Part shown: positions 13,401 to 24,575 of the stretch, piece after piece
Layout of the letters: every line of letters starts with the position of its first letter
How positions within the stretch are numbered: the first letter of the stretch is position 1
From: Dryas octopetala
Lineage: Eukaryota > Streptophyta > Magnoliopsida > Rosales > Rosaceae
Direction: 5' to 3'
DNA length: 64,000 nt
NCBI GenBank assembly: GCA_963921425.1
Contig: OY992833.1
Span: 18,269,738 to 18,333,737 of the forward strand
Notes under the pieces: generated by a model
Database searches by the model: none
What the model was told of the DNA's origin: nothing
Seen by the model: the letters and a program-made list of their open reading frames with translations, nothing else
Position numbers and translations under genes: made by a program

Positions 13401-14169
13401 TCGGTCCTCCAACACAGTTGCTGGTTCTTATGGGTACATTGCTCCTGGTAAGTGTCATTCTAATCACATAACTTGATTTAATATTTCTATTAATTTTGAT
13501 TACGGTTTGTCTTGGAACACATTTTTGTTTATGATCATTTTGTTTAAAATACAGAAACAATCATGTGATTTCCTTGCTTTTTATAGTGACTTATAAAATA
13601 CATGATGCAAATCAATTAGCTGCTTGAGCTAACTTCTTTGCTGGTTTTCAGAATATGGATACATGATGAAGATCACAGGGAAGAGTGATGTTTATAGCTA
13701 TGGTGTAGTTGTATTGGAAGTCTTGACAGGGAAGCAACCAATAGATCCAACAATCCCAGAAGGGCTACATGTAGTGGACTGGGTGAGACAGCAGAGGGGA
13801 AAAATTGAAGTCCTTGACCCAAGCCTACTGTCTAGACCAGAATCAGAGATAGAGGAAATGATGCAAGCATTAGGCATAGCCTTGTTATGTGTCAACTCAA
13901 CCCCTGATGAAAGACCAACCATGAAAGATGTGGCTGCAATGCTGAAGGAAATTAAACATGAAAGAGAGGAATATGCTAAGGTTGATGTGCTTCTCAAAGG
14001 ATCTCCGGCAAACGATGTTCAAGGAAATAAGAACTCTACTGGAGTTTCAGCAACATCATCATCAGCAGCAGCAATGAAAAGCTTGTACCCGAAAAGCAAT
14101 AACACAAGTTTTTCTGCATCCACACTACTTTACTCATCTTCCTCTAATGCCAAAATGGGTTTCAAGTGA
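10498..14169 (+). CDS. RCH1-like: LRR receptor-like kinase, RGI/RCH group
   Basis: A complete 1155-residue plasma-membrane receptor kinase from two exons (10498-13447 and 13652-14169). The GT-AG intron splits the Glu codon of the APE-type motif (GYIAP-EYGY), a usual place for an intron in this subfamily. Order: signal peptide (about 1-50, preceded by a poly-Ser run), LRR N-cap with DPCNW near 80, more than 20 LRRs to about 710, one transmembrane helix (about 739-763), then a kinase domain. The glycine loop IGKGCSGVVY is near 806, the catalytic Lys lies in IAVKKLW, HRDIKANN is near 933 and DFGLAK near 954. HRD Arg and all catalytic residues are present, so the kinase should be active. Juxtamembrane and kinase sequence (FTPFQKLNFSVEQVL, GCCWNRNTRLLMYDYM) and the Ser-rich tail (SFSASTLLYSSSS) match Arabidopsis RCH1/RCH2, receptors for RGF/GLV peptides in the root meristem. 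The start is the first in-frame ATG. Confidence 0.95.
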
Positions 14170-17100
14170 TAAGTTATATAATATACAGCTAATTAAGCAG
14201 AAGATTGTGGTTATCTTGTTAGTTTCTTTAGTTTCAAAACTCTTTGTGTTATTGATGTAAAGAAGAAAAGGTTGATATTTGTTATAATCAAATGCAGAGC
14301 AACAAAAGAGCCATCAGTTGTAGGTTAGGATTTTGGAGTATTGCCAATGCACGTAGGAAAGGGAAATAAATGCTACTTGCTTCCAAGTTCCAAGTTCTGA
14401 TTGAAAGCATGCAATATGACATTAGTTTTCACCAAGAGGTTTTTGGTTAGGCACATTTGAGTAGGGTTCAGACTTCAGATTGGTAATGGAGGAAAGGATA
14501 TTACCCAAAAATAAATAGAAATGTTAGTGAAATACCCAAGAGAATGATTAAGTAAATTATTTCCTTTTTTATTTTTTTGCTTGTACTTTCTTAGGATCCA
14601 GAATAACCATTTGGCTTGAATTCTTTCTGGATAAGTGTATCAGGCTTCCAACTAATGCCATAACATTCAAAGATCTGGAATCTGGCTAACCATGGGAATC
14701 AATATGTCATTTGAAACTTTATCACCAGAGTATGAATAATAATCCATCTCTGTACATTTTTGGGACTAGTTCTCTATCAATGTGATTACAACTTACAAGA
14801 AAAGAAAATAATCTGTGAAATTACTCTCTTCCATATTTTGGACACAACTAATCAAATTATTGAATTGAGAGCTTTCCCTAGGAAGGATAGAATATAGTAA
14901 ACTTTCCAGGAGAAGTCAATGTCATGATATATCTTTAAGACTAAAAGATCATTCATGATTTGACCTCTAAATTCTGTCAGGTGGGTCCCATGGTGAGCTG
15001 GCTCTCTGATTCCTTGCATGTGTGCTGATATAATGGTTTCAGGACTCTGTGCTTCACTTTTCCTCATTCTCTAGTTAGTAATCAGTATGAAAGAATTGAT
15101 TCCTAATTTTGCACTGAGTGTACCTTTCCAATGATTTTAGACTGCTGTGCTGCTTTACTCAAGGCAAGGCTTTCTGCACAAAAGGACTGCACTTTAAGTG
15201 AAAAGGGCACTGTGTGTCTTTGTAAAAGACTCTTAATTGTGCTTTAGAGAAATTGCTAGTCCTGAAAATAATTGATTCTCTTTGTGATGGGTGTCTAAAT
15301 TCAAATGATTTATGGTCATTGCTAACCAGTAGCAGCTCACATTGAACTAGAGCAAATATTTTGGTTTTCACTTCATAGGAATATAATTTCATTAGTACCC
15401 AAGAGGCCTAAAGAATTGCAAGCCTTTAGAGTGTTGACTGGTAGCTTGAGAGAGAGAGAGAGAGAGAATACTACCAAAAGGGAAACAAGATTGAGAGTAG
15501 AAACACCACTCCTATGTGAGGGGTTGCCAAAGAAGATTGACAATAGGGACACAATAATTCACCGAGTCAAGCAATTACCAGCAGGAACAGTATTTAGAGT
15601 CCACAAATCTTGAGGGGGTAAATTGTACAAGAACAAGAAATATGTCCTGCTTGAGATGCTAAAACTCTGGTAAATGTAATTTTTCTGGAAAAATGAATAT
15701 TTGTTCTGGAGATGCAGCATTTCCCAAGAACAGTCTTTCAGGAAAAATATAGAGAAACAAGGTGTGCATAAAAGTATAAACGAAACTAAAGCATGTCTGT
15801 TGTGTAGCTAGCCCAAGAACAGCTTATGAACTATCAATTGCAGTTTAGCTGATGAAAAATGATCAAACAGATGTAACAATGAAAAGCAACACTTTATCTT
15901 ACTCATCTTTTTCTGGCAAAAAGCTCATCTAACAATGAAACCTATTGTACAATTCTAGGAATACATAACCTCTAAAAGCATGCATGACCAATTTTTCATC
16001 AAAGATAGAGATTTTATGATGACACAAGGTTCTCATTGGTCACATGGTGAGGGGTCACAAGGCACATATTATCTTTCCAGATATTGATGACATGTATCGA
16101 AATTAGCTAGTGTGTGCTTTATACTGTTTAAGGTGAAGCAAGGATCAAGCTAAGAAAAGCCCTACAAAACTTTAATTTTCATGTATGAGTTGGCTGCTTG
16201 ACATACATATATAGATAGATAGGTATTCTATACAAGATGCAGACTTCAAAATAATCTTATTCTCCTTCTCAAATTTTATTTTTTTCCAGCCATATTGTTT
16301 TGTATCTTTCTGAATAATATTGTTTGATGCAGACAGAGGCATACTGACAGTGTGATTCCAGTGATATCAGCATTGTGCTAATAGTGAAACCTATCGATAT
16401 TGGTCACAAATTTCTCATTTGCCTTGTACTCCATCAACTTATTCATATAGCAGCACAAAAAAAAGGTCTTACTTTCAATCTTAGTGAGACTACAAGAAAT
16501 TCGAGGCATAGGAGGAAACAGAATGTGATGCTTTTGTTACAGAGTGTAGCCCAAGGTGTTTTGTAAATATTCAATAAAGAAAGATGTGGAAGCTGTACAT
16601 ATTAGGTGGTACCAAAATTTGTATGACTACTACTGTACTACAAGGACATAAATACTTTTCTCCCATGACATGAATGTGCTTGCCTTTAATGATATATGGT
16701 ACTGGTAAAACCTTGCTACCCTGCTAGGTATGAACTGAGTCTTTTTTCATATTCTTTACTCAAGCTCTATGGCTTTAGACTCATTACCAATGACAATTAC
16801 AGGCTCTTTGAGCAGCCTTTATTTCCTAAGAATAAGATGGGGATTTGTGAAGAGATGTATAATAAGATTGTAATGGTAAGTGAAAAGAGTCATTTGTGAT
16901 TTCTTGAGTTACATAGAAAGTAATAGTCTTAATAGACATGAATAAATCATATAAGTTGTAATGATGTCCCTGTGTTTCTGGATGGAGACGATGAACAATA
17001 ATAACAGCAATTGATGCTGAGAATGTAGAAATTCCCATGAAGGTGATTGGTTATCTAAGCAGAGGCATGCCAATGACATATATAAAAAAAAGAAAGACAC

Positions 17101-18210
17101 AAAATCCAATGCAAAGAAGATTGCCAATGATTCTAATCACATATCAGGGTAATGCCAGTTTCTGATATATGGTTGTTGCTACTTGCTAGCTATAATAATG
17201 CTATTGAAAATATGATGGAGCATTTCAAGAGTTTGAGTCTATTAATTACTACTGAATAATTGTACCACTGGACCCTAAAGGAACCATTGTCATATGGATT
17301 TAACAGATTATGTGACAAATGAGAAAAAGGGGTTCAATTAATTGCTGGCCTTAACCTATCTATAATAGTATAATCAAAGACTTTGATGATTAGTCTTGGG
17401 GTTTCAGAGATTTATACACACACATACCATTAAACCAATCCATATTATTCTTTATAAAAGATAACAAAAAATAAATACATACTGTAACCAAATGATCAAT
17501 CAAGATGGTCATAAGAATCATGACAAATGATAATTAATTTGCAGATACCTTTGAAACTGAAGGTTTCGTGATTGAAATGCACACTCCAAGCTTTGAAATA
17601 GAAAAGAGATATTCGTTGATCTTTATTTAAAGCGGCAGGAGATGCCTTTTTTATTTGGGTGTGTGTAACAAGCGCGAAAGGACACTGTTATCATTTTCTA
17701 CACTGTATAATAGCCGTTATAATAGCATTATGAAGGTTAATTTGGGTACTGCCAGGACTGCAGGATGTTCACAAACTCAAGTCGGCTACTGGGCCAGGCC
17801 TAGCTTGACCCACACTCCCTAGGGCCTAGCTGGGCCAGCCTGTTATACAGGCCTAATTTAGGTTTAGGAAGGTTTTTGAATATTGGCCATGTTGTAAGTA
17901 ATGTATCATATATTGGAGCTCTAAATGAGGTCTGCCCCATTTTAGCCATAATGAGGTATTGTATTTGCTTTTCATTTTGTATTGTAGTGGATGATTGGAG
18001 TTATCTATTTTTTTAAATCACAATTTAAATGTATTTTTTGCAAAAAAATTAAATAAACCGTTTAATCATTTGATTAAATGTTCATCATTTCAAACATCTA
18101 TAAAAAAATCACTATTATGTTCATCCATTTGTTGAGTCGCAATATAGTTTTCGATACATCTAATTTTTTTTTTTTGTATGGGTGATTCTTGAATAGAGAC
18201 TTAAAAAATT
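14170..18210. other. Intergenic DNA, no gene seen
   Basis: The first few hundred bases are presumably the 3' UTR and terminator of the receptor kinase gene. The rest has only short frames without domains (15416-15613 plus, 16375-16566 plus, 16696-16899 plus, 16826-17127 minus). I found no tRNA, rRNA or recognisable miRNA precursor. A GGGCC-rich patch at 17780-17850 (CTGGGCCAGGCCTAG, AGCTGGGCCAGCCTG) is unexplained. Confidence 0.55.
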
Positions 18211-18722
18211 GAGCAAATTACAACTTAAATTCATGAGGTTAATTTGGAGTCTTTTACAACTTACACCCTATCATTTCAATTTAGTACTTAACGTTTTAAT
18301 TTACTTACAATTAACTACGACTATATGTTTGACCTCCTAATCAATTAATTGATGACATGATAGTTCAAGGTCTCATATTTTTATTGACCTGTAAGACCAA
18401 ATAACCTCTCTTTATAGGTATTTTCGGTAAATCAAGTTTGATATAGATTTTGGAGGTCGTTCAAAAACCAAAATTCATATCAAATAACTGAAGCACTTCC
18501 TATCAAGGATTCTGAGAGTTCGTTCGACCTTACAAGTCAGCAAAAATGTGGGAATCACAACTGCCACATCATTAGTTAACGTTTGATTAGATGATCAAAT
18601 TGACAATAGTAGTCAATTGTAAGTAAATCAAAATGTTAGGTATTAAATTTAAAAAATTAAAATGATATGGTGGATAATTGTGAAACGCATCAAATTTTAG
18701 GGATGTAAGTTGTAATTTGTTC
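18211..18722. mobile_element. Foldback-type MITE, about 510 bp
   Basis: The ends are inverted: GAGCAAATTACAACTTA on the left and its counterpart GAACAAATTACAACTTA read from the right. The similarity continues inward for about 170 bp (both arms share ATCATTT-AATTT and TTTACTTACAATT). It has no coding capacity. I could not fix a target duplication, so the superfamily is open. Confidence 0.65.
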
Positions 18723-19049
18723 TAGAAAATATATAATTCCAATCATCAAACTACAATAAGGAATAAATCTCACAAGTTATACATCATTATAATTAAATTG
18801 AGGTCTACCTTATTTGACGGACTCTCTACACTGCTATATGGGAATGATACGGCTAAGAATTGAAGTTAAGGCTTAATTCGACGATCACATTGTTAGAGTC
18901 TATTTTAGAATTGAAAAAAATTGAAGTGTAATTATACAATGCTATTATGCAAAGAAACTCATATTTAAATGATGGAAAATACAAACGTGAAGGAAATGTA
19001 GATTGAATTAACTTATTAGTTGTTGTTGGTGGTCTTTGTGTTCTGTTTT

Positions 19050-21412
19050 TCACTTGCCCACTACTTTGTCCTTGATAATCTCAGCAGTGTTCTTGGCCAC
19101 TCCCCATGCGCCTGAGACCGTTCCCTGTGTTTTGTCTTTGATGTTATCTGCTGCTTCAGATACTTTCTCTGTCGCATTTTTTGTCATTTTGGTCATCTGA
19201 TTCCCCAAAACAAGCCAAAGTTTAATGACAAATTGCTGGCTAATTCAACTTATAATAATAAGTTAAAGTGCTTATAATTAAGAAGATTGCTTTTGTTATA
19301 AGCACTTTAAAAAATTTCATTCACAACTTACGGTTTTGGTAGTCTTTTCTACAGTGTCTCTCATGAATTCACAGGTATGCCTCACTTCTTTGGCCCCATC
19401 TTTGACTGCCTCTGCTGCTTCTTTGGTCTTTTCACATGCACTTGCCTCCTCATCATCCTTTTTGGACTGTCATTTACAATATATTCTGTTAATTAAACAC
19501 ATCTAGGGCCCGGTCTTAAGGGTGTACTCAGTGCCGACCCTGAATTTTGGAAGGTCCGGGCGAAAATTTGACATGGCCCTCTAATTTTCGTTGTACAAAT
19601 AAAATTATAAAATTTTGCAAACTTGAATTTTGGTTAAAAATAATACATTAATACTTTTATGAAAAAAATATACAGTTCACAATTTTGTAATAATATTACC
19701 TTCTTGCATCTTTCCTTTCTACTGCAAATATGAAGCCATGCATAATACCAAATTTTCCAAAATTTCTAATCGAATTTAGAGAATTTTGGTATATAAATGA
19801 AGAAAAAAAAAGTTAAGATTTAAGAGAAATTGGAGACAGAATTAAAGAAAGAGTGAAATATGTGATAATGGGAGAGAGAAAGATAGCGAGAGATTGAGAG
19901 AGAAGACAATCTAAGAGAGTAAGAGACTGAGAGAGATAAGACGATTTAGAGAACACCAAAGAATAAAGAGAGAGTGTGAGGACTGAGAATGTGTAAACTT
20001 CTTTTTAGAACAACAAAGAAATTGACTTTGGCTTAGCAAAAAAAATATTGAGCCCTTTAAAAGTGGTGAACATTGAGGCTGATACAACAACTATTTTAGT
20101 TTTTCTTAACTAAAAAATGATATTTAGCTTTTTTTTTTTTTTTTTTTAATAATAAACACATACATATATATAATAAAAAAATTTATGGGCCCCCCTTCTG
20201 GCCTGTCGCCCTCGGTGCCCTCCCTCAGGGTCGACACTGGGTGTACGTACTGCAGGATAGGTGACCACACGTACTAGCCTAGTATAACATAAGACCTTTA
20301 CTAGAAATTTAAATTTTTAATAATGTTTTAAGCAATTTGAACTTATATTTCAAAGTGGATGAGTTTGAATTAGATAAGTTTAGAATTTCATTCACTCTAA
20401 TGTAACAAAAAAACCTAGAGAGGAAAAATATTATTTACTCTTGTTTTTATTTTTAGTTTATTAATCATTGTATATGCATTCGATCTCCTCCTCCCCTCAC
20501 ATCTATCATCTCCATATATTCTAACTATACTATCTTCTTGTTCTACTTTATCCAATTTTTAATTAAAAATAAAAACTAAAAATCATAAATGTTACCGAAT
20601 TGTTAGGCCTTCAAAAAACTTTTTTGTTTTTTGTTTTTTTAATTTGAAAGGACAAAAGATAGGGCCGGTATGCAATCAATTAAGATGAGGTTGATATCTA
20701 ATTATATTCGAAAAATTATTCTGTATAACTAATATACAACCAATTCACATATTAGAATATATATAAGTAACGATGTAATTGTTAGGTCTTGTAAAGTATA
20801 GTATTAATAACATCTACCCATATTATAACACATAGATAAATTATAGCACTTGACAACATATTGGTTATACAGAATAATTTCTTATAATATTATCGTCTCA
20901 ACGATCTTGACTATGACACGGCCTTAACATAGTTCAAAATAAGTTAATTAGTTAATTTATATCTTTTTGTTTTTATAAATACTGTAAGTTTTCTTAATGT
21001 CTTATGTAAACCATTTATGTTTTGGGGAAAAAAAACTCTAAATCGACTCAAGTATTATAACGTTCAAATCTCACTGATGAGACGGGTTTTGATACCTTTT
21101 AATCTTTTATTGTGTAATTATAATCTTATAAAAAAAATAATCAGAATTAACCAATCATATATATGCCAATAAATGCATGATATTATTATCAAAACCATAT
21201 ATATTCTGACCATAATATATATATATATTTTTTTTGCTAGAAATCCAACACACATACAAGGAATTAGAACTCACTCGCAAGGGTCTTGTGGCAGCAGTGA
21301 CCAAAACTCTTCTTCTTAGAGTCAGAGCGCTTATGTCAGTTGCTGTTTTTGCTGGGAGGGATATTGGGGATAGCTTTGCAGTCATGAGTTTCAAGAATGA
21401 CATCTTTTGCAT
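19050..21412 (-). CDS. Small LEA-family protein, three exons, probably mitochondrial
   Basis: A 139-residue gene assembled from three minus-strand exons, all joined in phase 0: 21412-21275 (46 codons), 19466-19332 (45) and 19196-19050 (48 plus TGA). Donors are GTGAGT and GTAAGT; acceptors are GACAG and TCAG. Exon 1 gives an Arg/Ser/Ala-rich leader without acidic clusters (LTLRRRVLVTAATRPLR) that looks like a mitochondrial, or possibly plastid, presequence. Exons 2 and 3 are amphipathic and Lys/Glu/Ala/Thr-rich (CEKTKEAAEAVKDGAKEV, NATEKVSEAADNIKDKTQ, AWGVAKNTAEIIKDKVVGK). That is the 11-mer-like pattern of group-3-type LEA proteins, which protect proteins and membranes during drying. Intron 1 is 1.8 kb and holds a hAT element. 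A TATA box sits 70 bp upstream. The family call is by pattern; a small At4g13230-like mitochondrial LEA is my best analogy. Confidence 0.78.
19529..20239. mobile_element. Non-autonomous hAT-type element in a LEA intron
   Basis: A 711-bp element with 15-bp terminal inverted repeats, CAGTGCCGACCCTGA on the left and CAGTGTCGACCCTGA read from the right. It is flanked by an 8-bp duplication with one mismatch (GGTGTACT at 19521-19528, GGTGTACG at 20240-20247). The CAGTG start and 8-bp duplication are hallmarks of hAT transposons. The interior is AT-rich with GGGCCC-type subterminal sequence and no transposase. It lies inside intron 1 of the LEA gene. Confidence 0.85.
20711..20882. mobile_element. 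Small MITE-like inverted repeat
   Basis: The left end AAATTATTCTGTATAACTAA and the right end, read inverted, AAATTATTCTGTATAACCAA face each other across about 170 bp of AT-rich sequence. It has no coding capacity. It is also inside intron 1 of the LEA gene. The target duplication is unclear. Confidence 0.5.
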
Positions 21413-21481
21413 TGTTTATTTGGTAACTGGGCGTTCACTTGCAGAAGTAGTTAAATCTTTCCTTGTTCTTGATCTGAATTA

Positions 21482-21489
21482 CTTATATA
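21482..21489 (-). promoter_or_regulatory. TATA box of the LEA gene
   Basis: TATATAAG on the minus strand, 70 bp upstream of the ATG at 21412. Transcription start would fall near 21455, leaving a short 5' UTR. It supports the three-exon LEA model. Confidence 0.6.
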
Positions 21490-21731
21490 TCGCTTGGGAG
21501 AGGAAGTAACTACATTGATGCCACATTTCAATCCCTAAACGAGTAGTGTCAAACATAGAGCACATTTCTCTATTTTGTGGTTGAATTATTGTCTTATTAA
21601 AAATTGGACCCTGCTTTTGGAGTAATGTTAGGGACATTGGCTATTGACGTGATCACTATTAATAGTTAAGAAGGCCCCTCCATCCCGTTACCTCACCGTC
21701 AGCGAATAAGACTGACAACTCTCCATCTTCT

Positions 21732-21733
<2 letters not shown>

Positions 21734-21771
<38 letters not shown>
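21734..21771. repeat. Long poly-T run followed by (TC)n
   Basis: About 38 consecutive T, then TCTCTCTCTCTC. It could be the tail of a minus-strand retroposon or simple slippage; no body of a SINE or LINE is recognisable beside it. Confidence 0.8.
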
Positions 21772-21976
21772 CTCTCTCTCTCAAATAAAAAGAGAGAGAT
21801 GTCGCTGACTTCTAGATCGGCTGGGGGAGGCGGTGAGACACAAGACTATTTTTGGGTGGGTCCACCTGCATTTGAAAAGCTTCCAAGATTCACCTCTAAT
21901 ATTCATATGGGAGGGCTTTTGATTTGAAATTCAGGATTGTTTGTAATAATATAAAAATAATTGATAAATTGAAAAT

Positions 21977-22315
21977 TGACAAAATCTAGGTATCCAACCC
22001 AAAATCAATTGGCAATGGGAAGAGTAGCTCAAACCCTTATAAGCCACTAGCAAGGCATGAACATTTTCAATGTGAGATTTCTCTCAACACGCCCCCACAC
22101 GTGTGACGTCATTTAAGCCTAACACGTGGACAATTTAATTGGGTGACGTGGGAGCACATGTGGCTGTTAGGCGTATCACGTGGATGACCTGCTCTGATAC
22201 CATGAAGAAATCTAGGCATCCATCGCAAAACCAATTGGCAATAAGAGGAGTAGCTCAAACCCTTATAAGCCACTATCAAGGCCCTCACACTTTCAATATA
22301 GGATTTCTCTCAACA
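21977..22315 (-). mobile_element. TRIM (miniature LTR element), complete
   Basis: A 339-bp element lying in minus orientation. Two 113-bp LTRs (21977-22089 and 22203-22315) start TGTTGAGAGAAATC when read on the minus strand. The primer-binding site TGGTATCAGAGC is present in complement at 22191-22202, exactly abutting the 5' LTR. The near-duplicated flanks are AAAAT and AAAGT. There is no coding sequence, as is normal for TRIMs. The 113-bp interior contains several ACGTG cores. A second, more diverged copy is at 29319-29682 and an LTR fragment at 34480-34580. The LTRs differ at many sites, so it is not recent. Confidence 0.88.
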
Positions 22316-23539
22316 AAAGTAAAAAGTAATAGTAACTTTTGTCTGCAGAATTGATAATCTATTAAGTTTGCCCCTACTGAATGAAAATTCTTACTCCTCC
22401 ACTGGTTAATTTCACAAATCCAATTGATTTGTCTGCAGAATCGATAATCTCTTCAATTTCACAAATCCAATCAAAAGCTTACTTTTTGCATACATACATA
22501 AATCCCATGTGATCTTCTACAGATGCAGGACTTTTCATTTGATTGCGATCTAGATTGTGGTCTTTAACCTTTGCTTCTTGTTTTCTAGGTTGATTATATG
22601 TTCTGCTTACTTAAAGCATCTAATACTACACCTTGTTTAATTATTCATTACTTTTAGAATTTGTTGGATCCTTCCAAACGTTGTTTGCAACCAAATGGTG
22701 AGTTAGGATTGGGTGGTGGTGGTGGTGATGGTGTTGGGTGCGTTTGTTGGGTTTAGAGAGTAGGAATAAGTTGGGTATAATGTTGGGTGTGTATGTTGAA
22801 TTTTCATAAGGGTATTTGTTGAAAAATGATTGAGTATACTAATAGATTTTTGTAATTTCTAATCTTTAGTTGGGTGTAGAAAGTGTGTTGGGGCTATTAA
22901 TAAAAAAATTGAATCCGAATAACGGCACCCATGATTAAGTTCTTGGCAACGATGTAGAAATATTCATAGGCCATTTATGTATATCTCTCACAATTTTCAC
23001 TCCAAGTCTTCAACTCCTTGCAATCTTACATTCCCCCGATGGTGATGTATGGTATTTATACAACATTTAGGAGACCTAATAAGGTAACAAATATTGGCTT
23101 TAGCTGACCCATGCAATTATGTCCAAGATTTTTTGCATCCTTTCCAATTGAAGCTTTTAATTCATGTCATAAATTTATATACGTTGTATAGAAATCTCAA
23201 GCAAAATACCTACACAAATGGCAGATATATAGTAGATACTAAATCAAGTGAACGCACCAAATATTCACACATACATATCAACTAAAACCAAGAGTGAGAT
23301 GAGGAAGTAAACTGGAGCAAAGAGAGTGACTTATAATTACTATCAACTTCTCATAGAAAATACAAATTACCAGCTCAACAGTCTGAATAAACAGAAGAAA
23401 AGACACAACACCCTGGAGAAAGCTGAAAAGTACTCAAAAGACACATTAAAATGGTGGAGGGAACAAGACTCAAGATTTGATGACAATGACCTTGTGGCCT
23501 TTATATAGAAGACAAAGTGCCACTTAAGAAAAGTTACAT
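22316..23539. other. Intergenic DNA, no gene seen
   Basis: AT-rich sequence with short domain-free frames (23094-23285 and 23326-23508 plus). A TTGGGTGTG/GGGTTTAGAG-rich patch sits at 22710-22800. I can assign no function. Confidence 0.5.
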
Positions 23540-24575
23540 ATGAAAATTATACCTATTGATACTCGTATTGATCAGACAGAACTACGTGTTATAGAAATGA
23601 AAATAACGAGTTTTTGGATCGTTGTTTGCCTAGACACATGGGCTAAGAAAAAGGCCCAAGAGACTAGAAATGCGTTCATAGGCCCAAAATGCCTAGTGGA
23701 TGGGGTGAGGCCCAAAGCATGGGCTCGAGACCCAAGGGACCAAGGACCAATTGTGGGCTTGGCGACCCATGGGCCAAGGCCAGTAAGGCTTGGTGACCTA
23801 AAGAAGCGAGGCTAGGATAACCTTGGCTTAGACACAGGTTAGTAGTCTGTGATGGACCATGAGTTGACACTTATGAATACGAGCACTCGATCTCATAAAG
23901 GTACAAGGCCTAAGAGGGCCTTGGTGCATTAAGCGTGCAAGGCTAAGGGTAGCTTAGCCTCGACACTAATAGAAGGCCCAAGCCCGATGATATAGGCTTA
24001 GGGCTTCGTTGTAGGGGAGTCTCAAAGGCCCACACTCGAAGGACGCCTTGGGGAAGGGGGGCGCTCTGGAAATAGCCCTGTACAGGTGTCGACCCATGAT
24101 GGCACTTGGGGACCTATGGGGTCCCAGGAGGTAAGGTCCGTAGGTGACTAGGGTGGAGTGGATGAGCTTCTTGGATAGAAGGCCCAGCTTGCACGAGAGT
24201 TAACCTAGGAGATCGAAGACGTGTTCTACTCTGGATAAAGAGTCACGGCCTATCCTAAGCTAAGACATAGGCGGCAAGTTGTAAGGACCCTAATTGTACA
24301 AGGACTAGGAGACCTTCGGCCATAATCATTATAAATATGGTACGCTAGCCCTTATGTAATATATGCAACCCTAGCTCTCTAGACTACTTTGAAGGTGTGA
24401 TTACTGACTTAAGCGTCAGAGGGTCCTTGACTGGTACCACACCGTTGCCCCCTTACGCTTAATGTCCTTTTTCTTAGTGTGCAGGTTAGAAAGAGAGCGA
24501 CATGGGGATCAACAAAGACCTTGACGTGAAGGTCAAAGACTAGATTGATAGTTTGACGAAATTTGTGCATCAACA
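23540..24575 (+). repeat. GC-rich, LTR-like fragment (probably Ty3/gypsy)
   Basis: About 1 kb whose composition differs sharply from its surroundings: many AAGGCCC and GGGCTT words, then TATAAATATGG near 24331. It continues with ATATGCAACCCTAG, CTTAAGCGTCAGAGGGTCC and TTGCCCCC...GTGTGCAGG, and ends GTGCATCAACA at 24575. That tail resembles the U5 end of large plant gypsy (TAT/Athila-type) LTRs. I found no matching 5' end or target duplication, so it is probably a truncated LTR. The open frames inside it are not genes. Confidence 0.4.

Noticed and set aside
21234-21509. 91-codon plus-strand frame opposite LEA exon 1
   Set aside because: The minus strand has the TATA box, targeting-like leader and in-phase splicing, so the plus frame is a shadow.
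23676-23870. Leu/Pro-rich minus frame and a matching plus frame (23540-23815)
   Set aside because: Both fall in the LTR-like GC-rich island and have no family features.
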